From Hymenobacter metallilatus (GTDB lineage Bacteria; Bacteroidota; Bacteroidia; Cytophagales; Hymenobacteraceae), in contig NZ_RWIS01000011.1 of NCBI RefSeq assembly GCF_003944705.1, forward strand, positions 1 through 64,000: a stretch of DNA of 64,000 nucleotides, written 5' to 3'. The position numbers were made by a program, and so were the translations under genes. The notes below the pieces were generated by a model that did no database searches, was not told the origin of the DNA, and saw only the letters and a list, made by a program, of their open reading frames with translations. Below are positions 8,901 to 17,009 of this stretch, one piece after another; position 1 is the stretch's first letter; each line of letters starts with the position of its first letter.

Positions 8901-10602
8901 TGTAGGTAGTGGTCTGGGCCGGGGCAACCGTAATACTGGCGCCGGTAAAGGTCTGGCCGCTGCTGCTGGTCCAGGCATAGTTCTGGCCCCCGCCGGCCGT
9001 GAGCGTGGTGCTGGCTCCCGGGCAGATGCTCACGTTGGGGCTGACAGTCAGCACGGCCGCGTTGCGCACATCCACAGTGCGGGCTACTGAGTCGGTGGGG
9101 CAGCCCAGGCTGGAAACCCCGCGCAACGACAGGCGGCCCGTGCCCGCCGCGCCCCACACTACCCGTACCGTGCTGGTCGTGGCCGAGCCCTGAATGGTGC
9201 CGCCCTGTACTTTCCACTGGTAGGAGCTGGCCGTGGGGCCGGCGGCGGTGTACGTGAGAGCCTGGGTCCGGTCGCACACGATAGTGTCGCCCAGAATCCG
9301 GTTGGGGCCGGCTGCCCGGGTTACCGTAATACGGAATACCTCCGAAATGCTCTTGCTGCCGCAGGTATTGTCGCTTACCGTCACCACCACGTCGTAGGGC
9401 GTAGCGCGGGCGTTGCCGCAGCGGGTATTGAATACGAAGTTGCCCGTGACGCTGCCCGTAGCCGTTACGTTGGCGCTACCCGTGGGGCTGCCTGCAGGCA
9501 CGGTGCCTTGGTTGCCATTGATGCTGAAATCAAACGGGCCGGTCCCATCCAGCAGCGCACTATTCACCTTCATCGTCAACGACTGGCCCTCGGGGTCAGT
9601 AGAGGTTACGCTGAAATTGATGGAGCGACCTTCTTCCACCGTGTAGTCCTTCACCACCACCGAAGGCGGCGTGAATACCGGAGCCTGGTTGGGCTGGCAG
9701 GGCCTCGATACCAGCTGAATATCCCGGCGGGTGGTGCCCACCAGCACCTCGCGGCCGTTAATGGTGCGGTATTCCTTCACATCCACGGCCACCACAAACT
9801 TGCCCTGAATGGGGGCCGCGTAGTAGCTCAGGCCGGTGCTGGCGTTCAGGGCCGCGTAGCTGCCCGTACCCTGCCCAAACGGTCGGGTTACGCTGTAGCC
9901 GCTGGCGTAGTTTACCAGTGGGGGCGGGGGAGTAAAGGCACCAAACGGTGCCTGCCCCTGATACGGCGTGCCGAAGGAATAAATCAGCCGGTCCCCGTCG
10001 GCATCATAAGCGTTGTTGATGATGATGCTGGTGTCGCCCTGGCAGATAACAGCCACGGCCGTGTCCGAGAAAACCGGGGACGTATTTGGCAGCAGGGGCG
10101 GGGCCATATCCGTGTACAGCGTCATGTTGGTGCCGCCGGGGTTGGAGAGGTTGGTAACGTCCACGTTGCGGGCCGTGTCGGTGTACACGGCGTAGTAGCC
10201 GTCAAACGACAGCGGCAGGTTCACGATGGTAACGTACTTGGCCAGCGTCACGCGCGGGGGCTGGCTGTTCGGGAGCGTACAGCCCCCGGGCGAGGGGGGC
10301 GTAATTTCGGCGAAGCTGGTACGGGGCACCGTGACGTTCAGAATGCGCGTCCCACCCTGCGACTTATTGTAGAACACAATGTCGACCGTGGGGCGGCCGT
10401 CGGGGGCCGCCGAGCCGGCTTCTTTATTCAGGTACACCAGCACCGTTACCTGGTAGCGGAACGGGGCGCTACTCGGGCCATTGGCATCCAGGTATTTATA
10501 GTTCATCTCGCCGCCCAGCAGGTGGGTAGCTGCCGCCGGACGGGCTCCGGCCAGCAGAATGATGAGTAGCAACAAACACGTACGCAGTAGGGGTGTGCGC
10601 AT
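5992..10602 (-). CDS. Large secreted CHU_C-sorted protein with Ig/PKD-like repeats
   Basis: A 1536-residue exported protein. The start is the ATG at 10602, in front of a good signal peptide (MRTPLLRTCLLLLIILL); a longer frame to 10644 adds 14 unlikely residues. The N-terminal 400 residues begin with the THLLGGEMNYKYLD pattern seen in gliding-motility-associated proteins. After a first pair of PKD/SprB-like segments come four tandem units of about 85 residues (nt about 8850-7830), each opening with 'ANAG....CS' and containing 'TGYTYQW(A/S)PAT.LSS'. Further Ig-like and fibronectin-like domains follow. The C-terminus (from 'ITPNGDGKND') is the CHU_C domain, the type B signal for type IX secretion, which ends 'GWFEIVR'. 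It is probably a surface adhesin or a mobile SprB-like protein. The internal repeats could be misassembled. Confidence 0.88.
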   Translation of the reverse strand: MRTPLLRTCLLLLIILLAGARPAAATHLLGGEMNYKYLDANGPSSAPFRYQVTVLVYLNKEAGSAAPDGRPTVDIVFYNKSQGGTRILNVTVPRTSFAEITPPSPGGCTLPNSQPPRVTLAKYVTIVNLPLSFDGYYAVYTDTARNVDVTNLSNPGGTNMTLYTDMAPPLLPNTSPVFSDTAVAVICQGDTSIIINNAYDADGDRLIYSFGTPYQGQAPFGAFTPPPPLVNYASGYSVTRPFGQGTGSYAALNASTGLSYYAAPIQGKFVVAVDVKEYRTINGREVLVGTTRRDIQLVSRPCQPNQAPVFTPPSVVVKDYTVEEGRSINFSVTSTDPEGQSLTMKVNSALLDGTGPFDFSINGNQGTVPAGSPTGSANVTATGSVTGNFVFNTRCGNARATPYDVVVTVSDNTCGSKSISEVFRITVTRAAGPNRILGDTIVCDRTQALTYTAAGPTASSYQWKVQGGTIQGSATTSTVRVVWGAAGTGRLSLRGVSSLGCPTDSVARTVDVRNAAVLTVSPNVSICPGASTTLTAGGGQNYAWTSSSGQTFTGASITVAPAQTTTYTVLTTDGTCTSSKQVTVTVNPAAVANAGPAQTTCSGVPVTLGSAALTGYTYQWAPATGLSSAATAQPVFTLTNTTTAAQTYSYTLTATTAQGCVATSTVTVTVNPAAIANAGTDRAVCSNTALTLGTSALTGYTYQWSPATGLSSSTAAQPVLTLSNTGSGPQIFNYVVTATTAQGCVSRDTVRVTINPTAVANAGSNRAVCSAESTVLGAAALTGYTYQWAPATGLSSSTAAQPTFSQVNTGTTPQTYTYTLTATTAQGCTSTSTVTITVNPASVANAGPDAALCDKKQVTIGTTALAGYTYQWSPATNLSSATTARPVFTARNATQSPITLTYVVTATTGLGCASRDTVRLTVNPRPLPDSIQGSVSVCPTVQGVTYSIRNPRNTAYQWQVAGGTITSGQGTPSITVNWGGATAAASVKAFQLNSFGCSSDTVTLPVRVNQLLSTPRPTGPLQVCQNAGPFTYQTQYTNGSVYAWQIIGGTQVSTNQASVQVNWTRTGLVKLVVTESSNPAGGICRGTSDTLYVNVLPAPAANLAISGPARVCAGSGNVVFSLPGAAGSSYAFTLNGATVAGTGNTLTVPVPAASATPYTVTIRETNASGCVGQPYTKTFLVVPPLAVTGPPSYCPEARTGLSYSASALAGGQYQWTITGGTITAGQGTGTVTVDIPAGSATATLSVTETTSQSCAATFTIRPDNAAVQLNTASVEAAAQDRSITLALQVPGNSGNGNRVQILRRDAGSTGAYTTVGTVANSATAFTDTGVEADRKAYQYQLNLTNACGTVLSSQTHTTILTTATATQSTGGRNVGQVQVSWSAYQGFAVKEYRVSRVADNGAAELVGTVAGSVLRLELPTSTAGFAQCFRVQAVSTDATPRTSASNDACVTFENKLDFYNIITPNGDGKNDVLVIDNVALYPRNTLTIFSRWGKQVYQTRNYRNDYGGQEQAQGMYYYLFQLEDGTSYKGWFEIVR

Positions 10603-10674
10603 AGAATGAGGTAAAAAAGGGGAGTGGCAGTGGGCTAGGCCCACCGTCGGTACATGATTTTGTACAGGTAGAAC

Positions 10675-12918
10675 TTAGTCGCGCAGAATCCGCCGCACGG
10701 CGCTTTGGCCCCGGCTACCCTGCAGGCGGAGCACGTAGAGGCCGCGCGGCAGCTGGCTCAGGTCCAGGCTGGCGTCGGCGGTGGCTCCCAGGCGCAGCTG
10801 GCCCCGGTACAGGCAGGCTCCCAGGGTATTTTCCACTTCCACCTGGTACGTGTCGGCAGCGCTGGCATCGGCCAGGCGCAGGTGCAGCTGCCCATCGGCC
10901 GTCGGGTTGGGAAATACCGTGAGAGCTGGCAGAGACTTCGCCTCCAGCGTTGCCGTGGCCGGCACTACCTGCACGCTGTAGTCCTCAATTTCGGTGCTGG
11001 GCTGGGCCGTGGTGGAGCAGGAATAGGGCGCATTGTTGTTCAGGCGAACAATGATGCGCATACGGGTGAAGCCCACGACACTCTGGGCCGAGGGCACAGC
11101 AATGACAATACCAGCCGGGTTGAAGGTAATCTGGTTAGAAACCAGCTCAGTGGTGCCAAAAACGCCGTCCCGGTTCCAGTCGACCCACACGGTAGTAACC
11201 CGCTGAAAGGTGGCATTAGTTGTCACGGTGAGGCCGGAAGTCAGGCCCTGGCGCATAGTCATCACGCGGCCGGCGTAATTGCCGTAGCCATTGGCATCGG
11301 CCCCGGAGGCATTGGTAAACGTGGTAGTCTGCGGGGTGGTTAGGCTAACGTTGGTAATCCAGAAGGCCGCATTGTCGCCGGTAACGGCGCAGTAGCGCAG
11401 GCAGGGCACCGTCACGACGATGGCATTGGAGCGGGTGACAGTGTTGGAGCCGAAGGCGTTGGTGGCCGTGAGGGTAACGGTGTAGGAGCCCGTGGCGGCG
11501 TAGGTATGGCTGGGATTCTGCTGGGTGCTGGTGGCCCCATCCCCGAAATTCCACAGCCAGCTGGTGGGCACGTTCTGGCTGGCATCCGTGAACTGAATGC
11601 GGGTCTGGCAGGTACCCGCCACGTAGTCGGAGGTGAAGTTGGCCACCGGGGGCAGGGTGTTAGGCCGCACCGTCACGGTATAGTCTTCGGCCTGTCCGTA
11701 CTGAATGCCCCCGCAGGCGGTAAACGCCGAGCCCACGTAATCAGAAGCCACGCGCAGGCGCAGCGGCTGGTTGAGTGGGGCAGCAGCCGGCACCACAAAC
11801 GTGCCGCTGGGGTTGGTCGTGTTCAGAGCCTGAAACACCTGCTCGGTAGCCGCAAACGTACCGTCGTTGTTCACATCCAGCCAGATACGGGTATCCTGGG
11901 GGTTGCTGGGGCCGGTGAGCAGGCTCAGCGAATACCGCCCGCCGGCCATCACCTCCAGTTTGCCCGTGCAGGTAAAGTCCTCGTAGCCCGCCTGCCCGTT
12001 AGCGGAGGTTTGCGTGAAAGATCCCAGGGCAAACTGCGTGATGCCGTAGCCGCAGCAGTAGGCCGCCGTGGCGGGCGTGCAGGTAGCGGCCACCGGCACC
12101 ACGTTGTCGTAGGTAATGTAGGAGGTGCGAGTTTTGGTGTTGCTGCCCACGCTGTTGGCCGCCGTCAATGACACGGTAAACGTGCCGGCGGTGGTGTAGC
12201 GGTGGCTGGGGTTCTGCAGAATGCTGGTAGTACCGTCCCCAAAATTCCATAACCAGCTGGTGGGCCCGTTCTGGCTCTGATCGGTGAATTGTACCGTGCC
12301 CGAGCAGGTGCGCGTCTGGTCGGCCCCAAAATCAGCTACTGGGGCCTGCACGCTGGCCGCGGCCACAACGGCGTAGTCCTCGGTTTGGGAGTATTGCGGC
12401 GTGGAGCACGGGGCCGGCACGGAGGCGTTTACGTAATCGGCGGCCACGCGCAGGCGCAGGCGCACACCCGTAACGGTGCCAATAGGCAGCCGTACGGTGC
12501 CCGTGTGCTGGCGTTTGGCATTGGAGCTGAATATGAGTTCTGTACTCGGACTAAACGTGCCATCATTGTTCAGATCGGCCCACACGCGCACGTTCTCGTC
12601 GGCGTTGGCATTGGTCCGAATGCTGATAGGAGCGTCCACGCCAATGGTCAGGGTAGCCGGATTTACCAGGCAGGCATAGTCACGGTAGCCATCCTGCACG
12701 CCGGCAGTGGTATTGTTGATGGTGCCCAGCGTTACGTTGAAAATCCCCATGGCGTAGGGATAGTTAGCCGCCGGAGCTCCGCCTGGGGTGCAGGCGCTGG
12801 GAGCAGGCGGGCAGGTTTGGGCGGTTGTTGTCAGTGAAAACAGCGGCAGGGCCAACGCCAGCAAACCGGTTGCTATCCTCACTTTCTCACCCATCACACT
12901 ACGTAAGGGTTTACTCAT
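10675..12918 (-). CDS. Secreted GEVED/PKD protein with T9SS type A tail
   Basis: A 747-residue exported protein with a signal peptide (about residues 10-33). Domains in order: GEVED (about 55-185, with 'VRVWADLNNDGTFSP' and 'QTEDYAV'), PKD ('WLWNFGDGTTS', about 225), a second GEVED ('TRIWLDVNNDGTF', 'QAEDYTV'), a second PKD ('WLWNFGDGATS'), a third GEVED-like domain ('TTVWVDWNRDGVF', 'IEDYSV') and a Por-type C-terminal sorting domain beginning 'LTVFPNPTADGQ' and ending in a basic tail. It is exported by the type IX system and anchored or released at the surface. GEVED is common in such proteins and its ligand is unknown. ATG at 12894 (MGEKVR) is an alternative start. It lies upstream of the CHU_C gene on the same strand. 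Confidence 0.87.
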   Translation of the reverse strand: MSKPLRSVMGEKVRIATGLLALALPLFSLTTTAQTCPPAPSACTPGGAPAANYPYAMGIFNVTLGTINNTTAGVQDGYRDYACLVNPATLTIGVDAPISIRTNANADENVRVWADLNNDGTFSPSTELIFSSNAKRQHTGTVRLPIGTVTGVRLRLRVAADYVNASVPAPCSTPQYSQTEDYAVVAAASVQAPVADFGADQTRTCSGTVQFTDQSQNGPTSWLWNFGDGTTSILQNPSHRYTTAGTFTVSLTAANSVGSNTKTRTSYITYDNVVPVAATCTPATAAYCCGYGITQFALGSFTQTSANGQAGYEDFTCTGKLEVMAGGRYSLSLLTGPSNPQDTRIWLDVNNDGTFAATEQVFQALNTTNPSGTFVVPAAAPLNQPLRLRVASDYVGSAFTACGGIQYGQAEDYTVTVRPNTLPPVANFTSDYVAGTCQTRIQFTDASQNVPTSWLWNFGDGATSTQQNPSHTYAATGSYTVTLTATNAFGSNTVTRSNAIVVTVPCLRYCAVTGDNAAFWITNVSLTTPQTTTFTNASGADANGYGNYAGRVMTMRQGLTSGLTVTTNATFQRVTTVWVDWNRDGVFGTTELVSNQITFNPAGIVIAVPSAQSVVGFTRMRIIVRLNNNAPYSCSTTAQPSTEIEDYSVQVVPATATLEAKSLPALTVFPNPTADGQLHLRLADASAADTYQVEVENTLGACLYRGQLRLGATADASLDLSQLPRGLYVLRLQGSRGQSAVRRILRD

Positions 12919-13086
12919 ACAAAAACAAGATAAATGGCCAGGGTAGGAAAGCGCCGAAGATACCGGTATGCCGAGGCAAAATACAATTTTCTCGGCTGCG
13001 GATTCAATATAAAGCAGCGGAAAATATCAGCTCCCCGGAAATCGGCAATTCCGGAATTCCCGCCGATGGTCTGCCGAAAATACCCG

Positions 13087-13094
13087 TAGTTTTG
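13087..13094 (+). promoter_or_regulatory. Bacteroidota -7 box (TAGTTTTG)
   Basis: TAGTTTTG matches the TAnnTTTG -7 element and lies about 40 bases before the SDR start codon. No good TTG is present at the -33 distance, so this is tentative. Confidence 0.4.
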
Positions 13095-13134
13095 CTTCTT
13101 GCCCTTGGGGTATTCTTCAGGCTTTTTTCGGCGT

Positions 13135-13941
13135 ATGAAAGATAAAGTAGTTCTCATTACGGGTGGTACTTCCGGCATTGGCCGGGCTACCGCCCTGGAG
13201 TTTGGCCGGGCCGGTGCCCGCGTCGTTATTACCGGCCGCGACGAGGCCCGGCTGCAGGAAACGGCCCACGAGTTGGCCCGCCTGGGCGTGCAGCACCGCA
13301 CTGTACGCGCCGATGTGGGCGTGGAGGCCGATTCGGAGCGTGCCGTGCGCGAAACCATTGCCGCGTTTGGCCGCTTGGATGTGCTCATCAACAACGCCGG
13401 CATCAGTATGCGGGCCTTGTTCCGCGACGCCAGCCTCGATGTCATCCGGCAGCTGATGCAAACCAACTTCTTCGGCACGGTATACACTACTAAGTTTGCC
13501 CTGCCCTACCTCACCCAGAGCAAGGGCTCCATCGTGGGCATCAGCAGCATTGCTGGCTACCGGGGGCTGCCGGGCCGCACGGGCTACTCGGCCTCCAAGT
13601 TTGCCATGCACGGCTTCCTGGAAGCGTTGCGCACGGAGTTGCTGCCCCAGGGCGTGCACGTATTGCTGGCTTGCCCGGGCTTTACGGCATCCAACATCCG
13701 CAACGTGGCCCTGGCCGCCGATGGCTCCCAGCAGGGCGAGTCGCCGCGCAACGAGCAGCAGATGATGAGCAGCGAGGCCGTGGCCCAGCACCTGCTGGAG
13801 GCCGTGCGCCAGCGCCGCCGCGACCTGGTGCTTACCCGCCAGGGCAAGCTCACCGTCTTTCTGAACAAATGGCTGCCCGGCCTGGCCGATACCCTCGTAC
13901 TCAATCATTTCCGCAAGGAAGAGCCGGATTTTGTGTTGTAG
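13135..13941 (+). CDS. SDR family oxidoreductase
   Basis: A 268-residue short-chain dehydrogenase/reductase. It has the cofactor motif TGGTSGIG (about 9-16), an Arg after the second strand (ITGRDE) that suggests NADP(H), NNAG (about 87) and the catalytic 'SS...YSASK' (Ser about 141, Tyr about 154, Lys about 158). The C-terminal extension (about 220-268) resembles the DHRS7/DltE-like subgroup. Substrate unknown. The start at ATG 13135 directly precedes KDKVVLITGG; a longer frame from 13099 would add 12 residues that overlap the probable promoter. It is divergent from the GEVED protein gene. Confidence 0.88.
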   Translation: MKDKVVLITGGTSGIGRATALEFGRAGARVVITGRDEARLQETAHELARLGVQHRTVRADVGVEADSERAVRETIAAFGRLDVLINNAGISMRALFRDASLDVIRQLMQTNFFGTVYTTKFALPYLTQSKGSIVGISSIAGYRGLPGRTGYSASKFAMHGFLEALRTELLPQGVHVLLACPGFTASNIRNVALAADGSQQGESPRNEQQMMSSEAVAQHLLEAVRQRRRDLVLTRQGKLTVFLNKWLPGLADTLVLNHFRKEEPDFVL

Positions 13942-14026
13942 GAGCCGCTCTGCGGGGGCGCATTATGCCTGTCCAACCCTACCGAGCACTGCGTAACAGC
14001 CGGTATTCCACCCTTACCCAGCGTGC

Positions 14027-14782
14027 ATGAATAGCCACCTGCAGCAAATTCTCGATAATCCCCTGGCCGCCCTGGCCATCGTCGGCAACCTGATTATCAT
14101 CGAAAGCCTGCTCTCGGTGGACAATGCAGCCGTGCTGGCTACCATGGTCGGTGACCTGCCCAAGGAGCAGCGCCAGAAGGCCCTGCGCTACGGCATTATC
14201 GGGGCGTATGTATTCCGGGGCATCTGCATTCTGTTTGCTTCCTATCTGGTCGAAATCTGGTTTCTGAAGCCGCTGGGGGGGCTGTATCTGCTCTACCTGG
14301 CCTTCGATTACTTCCGTCCGAAGGCCAGGGGAGAAGGCGAGGATGTGGACAAACAGCAAAACTGGCTCTACCGCCGTACGCTGGGCGCTTTTGGGCAGTT
14401 TTGGGCTACGGTGGCCCTCATCGAGCTCATGGACCTGGCCTTCTCCATCGACAACGTGTTTGCCGTGGTGGCCTTCACGGATAATCTCATCCTGATTTGT
14501 ACCGGGGTGTTTATCGGTATCCTGGCCATGCGGCTGGTGGCTCAGGCCTTCGTGCTGCTGATGGGGCGCTACCCGTTTCTGGAAACGGCGGCTTTCATCG
14601 TCATCGGTATTCTGGGCCTGAAGCTGCTACTCTCCTTGCTGGAGCATTTTCTGCCCAGGCACCCAGTAAGCCAGTTTCTGGGCAGTGAGACGGCCGAGGC
14701 TGGCCTCACCATCCTGACGGTTGCCATATTTGCCGTGCCCCTGCTTATGGCTTGGCTCCGGCGGCGGGTGGTGAAGCGGTGA
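14027..14782 (+). CDS. TerC family integral membrane protein
   Basis: A 251-residue membrane protein with seven or more hydrophobic helices. The paired acidic motifs typical of TerC/Alx/YoaE proteins are present: 'ESLLSVDNAAVLATM' (about 26-40) and 'ELMDLAFSIDNVFAVV' (about 137-152), the two inverted-repeat halves. TerC proteins export Mn2+ or serve as metal-linked chaperones at the membrane, and tellurium resistance is only the historical name. It lies 85 bases after the SDR gene on the same strand. The C-terminus is basic and cytoplasmic-like. Confidence 0.9.
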   Translation: MNSHLQQILDNPLAALAIVGNLIIIESLLSVDNAAVLATMVGDLPKEQRQKALRYGIIGAYVFRGICILFASYLVEIWFLKPLGGLYLLYLAFDYFRPKARGEGEDVDKQQNWLYRRTLGAFGQFWATVALIELMDLAFSIDNVFAVVAFTDNLILICTGVFIGILAMRLVAQAFVLLMGRYPFLETAAFIVIGILGLKLLLSLLEHFLPRHPVSQFLGSETAEAGLTILTVAIFAVPLLMAWLRRRVVKR

Positions 14783-14802
14783 GGTAGTGCTGCTTACCTT
14801 GC

Positions 14803-15291
14803 GTGCATGAAATACCTGGGGTGCATTCGTCCAAGGTTAATTCGCCTGCGGCCACGCTGCTCAACTCCTATACTTCGGCCGGCTTCAAGCAAGTCATCAT
14901 CCACGCCCTCACGCAGGCCTTCCTGGATTTACTGCAAAAGTCGGAGCAGCCGCGCATCGTCAACGTCAGCTCGGGTATGGCCTCGCTCAGCCTGCCCACC
15001 GACCCCACCTGGAAGTACTATCCTAATAAAGGAGCCGTCTACTACACTTCGAAGGCGGCCCTGAATATGTACACCATCATCCTGGCCTACGAGTTGCGCG
15101 ACACGGAGGTGAAAGTCAACGCCGTGGACCCGGGCTTTACGGCCACCAACTTCAATAACCACTGCGGCACCGGCACGGTGGAAGAGGCAGGAGCCCGCCT
15201 GGTAAAGTACGCCCTCATCGGCGAGGACGGCCCGAACGGCAAGTTCTTCAGCGAGGAGAATAACCCCGAAACCGGCGAGATTCCCTGGTAA
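14803..15291 (+). pseudogene. N-terminally truncated SDR remnant
   Basis: The 162-residue frame (GTG start) contains only the C-terminal two-thirds of a short-chain dehydrogenase: 'TQAFLDLLQKSEQPRIVNVSS', then YYTSK (the YxxxK pair), 'VNAVDPGFTATNFNNH' and a normal C-terminus. The whole N-terminal Rossmann part with TGxxxGIG and NNAG is missing, and residues 1-35 do not look like an SDR. An overlapping ATG frame at 14807 (MKYLGC) may be the original start in another phase. It cannot bind NAD(P) in the usual way and is best treated as a decayed gene. Confidence 0.75.
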
Positions 15292-15367
15292 GCATTGGCA
15301 AATAGCCCCGCCCGGCCCCCGTCGTCCGCTGCGTGAAGCGTCGGGGCCGGGCGGAGCGTTTCCGGTT

Positions 15368-15799
15368 TCAGGGCCGGGGTGCGGCTCCGGCCGGCCCCCG
15401 CAGGTACTCCTCGTCCGTGACGGCTCCCTGGAACTCCACCGAGCGTCCGTTCTCGAACTCCTGCATGGCCAGGTAGGTCATGGGCTGCGTGGGCGTGGCC
15501 CCTTCCCAGTGCCGCTGCCCGGGCGGGCACCACACCATGTCGCCGGCCCGTATTTCCACGATGTCTTCGCCCTCGGCCTGGGCCCAGCCGGTGCCGCTGA
15601 GCACCAGCAGCGTTTGCCCCCGCGGGTTCACCTTCCAGGGCGTGCGGGCTCCCGGCGCGAAATCAACCGTGGCGCTAACCAGGCGGCTCGGAGCGGGGCG
15701 CTCGAAATAGTTGCTGATAACGACCTCGCCCGTAAAAGAGCTTTCGGGGGCCTGGACGGTGGGGAAGTGACCGGCCGGGTAAACTTTCAGTGCTGGCAT
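15368..15799 (-). CDS. Cupin-domain protein with altered metal site
   Basis: A 143-residue single-domain cupin related to the small (R)-mandelonitrile-lyase/quercetinase-like cupins that sit beside SDR and carboxymuconolactone genes. The barrel is complete: 'FAPGARTPWKVNPRGQTLLV' (motif 1, about 48-67) and 'IRAGDMVWCPPGQRHWEGA' (motif 2, about 82-101). Relatives read 'ARTAWHTHPLGQT', so the two motif 1 metal-binding histidines are Lys and Asn here, while Gln and the motif 2 His remain. Metal-dependent catalysis is therefore doubtful. It is divergent from the MDR oxidoreductase, and with the SDR remnant and the AraC gene it resembles a redox cluster common in Bacteroidota. Confidence 0.85.
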   Translation of the reverse strand: MPALKVYPAGHFPTVQAPESSFTGEVVISNYFERPAPSRLVSATVDFAPGARTPWKVNPRGQTLLVLSGTGWAQAEGEDIVEIRAGDMVWCPPGQRHWEGATPTQPMTYLAMQEFENGRSVEFQGAVTDEEYLRGPAGAAPRP

Positions 15800-16037
15800 G
15801 GGTTGGGGGTGTTAAGGATGGGGGCAAAGGTCGGCCGGCCGCAAACGGGCAGTGTAGCCTGAACACGGTTTGGCTCAGCCGAAATGCCGGCTGACTTCGG
15901 GGCAGCTGCTTTTTTACTTATAGAACGGATCGGTCGGGAGCGTCTTCCTTTTGCCTACACCAAAACGTGTTTTGGCTAAGCCCGCCCGCCGGGCCCCGCT
16001 GACCTTTGTTGCGTTCAGCAACTAACCCGTATTGCAG

Positions 16038-17009
16038 ATGAAAGCAGTCAGAATCCACGCCTTTGGCGGACCCGAAGTAATGCAGCTCGAAGACGTGGCC
16101 CGGCCGGTGCCGGCAGCCGACGAAATCCTGGTCAAGCTCTACGCCAGCGGCGTCAACCCTGTCGATTGGGTAATCCGGGAGGGCAGCAACGTGCTACGAA
16201 ACTACCTGACGTTGCCCCTGACCCTGGGTTGGGACGCGGCCGGCGTGGTAGAGGAAGTAGGCCAGCACGTGACAGGGCTACAAAAAAGCGACGCCGTATA
16301 CGGCGTGCCCAACTTCCCCGGCGACGGCAGCTACGCCGAATACTGCGTGGCCAAGGCCAGCCAGTTTGCCCGCAAACCCGCCAGCCTTGGCTTTACCGAA
16401 GCGGCCGGCGTGCCCCTGGCCGGCCTCACGGCCTGGACGGGCCTGTTTGCCTACGGCCAGGTGCAGGCCGGGCAGCGCGTACTGGTGCAGGGGGCCTCTG
16501 GCGGCGTGGGCAGCCTGGCCGTGCAGTTTGCCAAAGCCAAAGGAGCCTACGTTATCGGGCTGGCCTCGGCCGGCAACCTGGAGCACGTACGCCAGCTGGG
16601 GGCTGATGAGGCCCTGGACTACCGGAGCGAAAACCTGGCCCAGCTGGTACGCGACGTAGACGTGGTGCTGGAATGCTCGCCAGTGCGCGACAATGCCGTG
16701 CGGGTGCAGTCCGTGGCTTTCCTGAAGGAAGGCGGCATTTTCGTCAGCGTCAACACCGATTTTCCCTTCGACGAGGCCGTGGAGGCGGCCCTGGCCCACA
16801 AAAAAGCCACCGGCGAGCTGGCCGCCAACCAGCCCCGACAGGAGTGGCTGGCCGAAATGGCCCAGCTCATTGATGGCGGTCAGGTACGGGTGTTCATCAG
16901 CAAAGTGTATCCGCTGGCCGAAGTAGCTGAGGCCCACCGCGAAAGCCAGACCTGGCACGTGCGTGGTAAGCTGGTGCTGGAAATAAGAAAAGACGACGAG
17001 CCGGCATGA
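16038..17009 (+). CDS. NADP-dependent MDR oxidoreductase (quinone reductase type)
   Basis: A 323-residue medium-chain dehydrogenase/reductase of the zinc-free quinone-oxidoreductase group. It has an N-terminal GroES-like domain (about 1-120, 'GVNPVDWVIREG', 'GWDAAGVVEEVG') and a Rossmann domain with 'VLVQGASGGVGSLAVQFAKA' (about 152-171). No zinc-ligand cysteines are present. It probably reduces quinones or enones with NADPH. The start is ATG 16038 (MKAVRIHAFGGPE); a TTG at 16032 in frame is less likely. The stop overlaps the start of the AraC gene by four bases (ATGA), so the two are coupled and the regulator probably controls this enzyme. Confidence 0.92.
   Translation: MKAVRIHAFGGPEVMQLEDVARPVPAADEILVKLYASGVNPVDWVIREGSNVLRNYLTLPLTLGWDAAGVVEEVGQHVTGLQKSDAVYGVPNFPGDGSYAEYCVAKASQFARKPASLGFTEAAGVPLAGLTAWTGLFAYGQVQAGQRVLVQGASGGVGSLAVQFAKAKGAYVIGLASAGNLEHVRQLGADEALDYRSENLAQLVRDVDVVLECSPVRDNAVRVQSVAFLKEGGIFVSVNTDFPFDEAVEAALAHKKATGELAANQPRQEWLAEMAQLIDGGQVRVFISKVYPLAEVAEAHRESQTWHVRGKLVLEIRKDDEPA

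Noticed and set aside
10628..10642. Hairpin GTGGGC-TAG-GCCCAC as terminator
   Set aside because: No T tract on the expected side, and it lies just before the CHU_C gene start.
12915..13487. 190-codon minus-strand frame
   Set aside because: It overlaps both the SDR gene and the intergenic promoter region and lacks any family signature.
13117..13908. 263-codon minus-strand frame over the SDR gene
   Set aside because: The SDR on the plus strand has all catalytic motifs, so this is a shadow.
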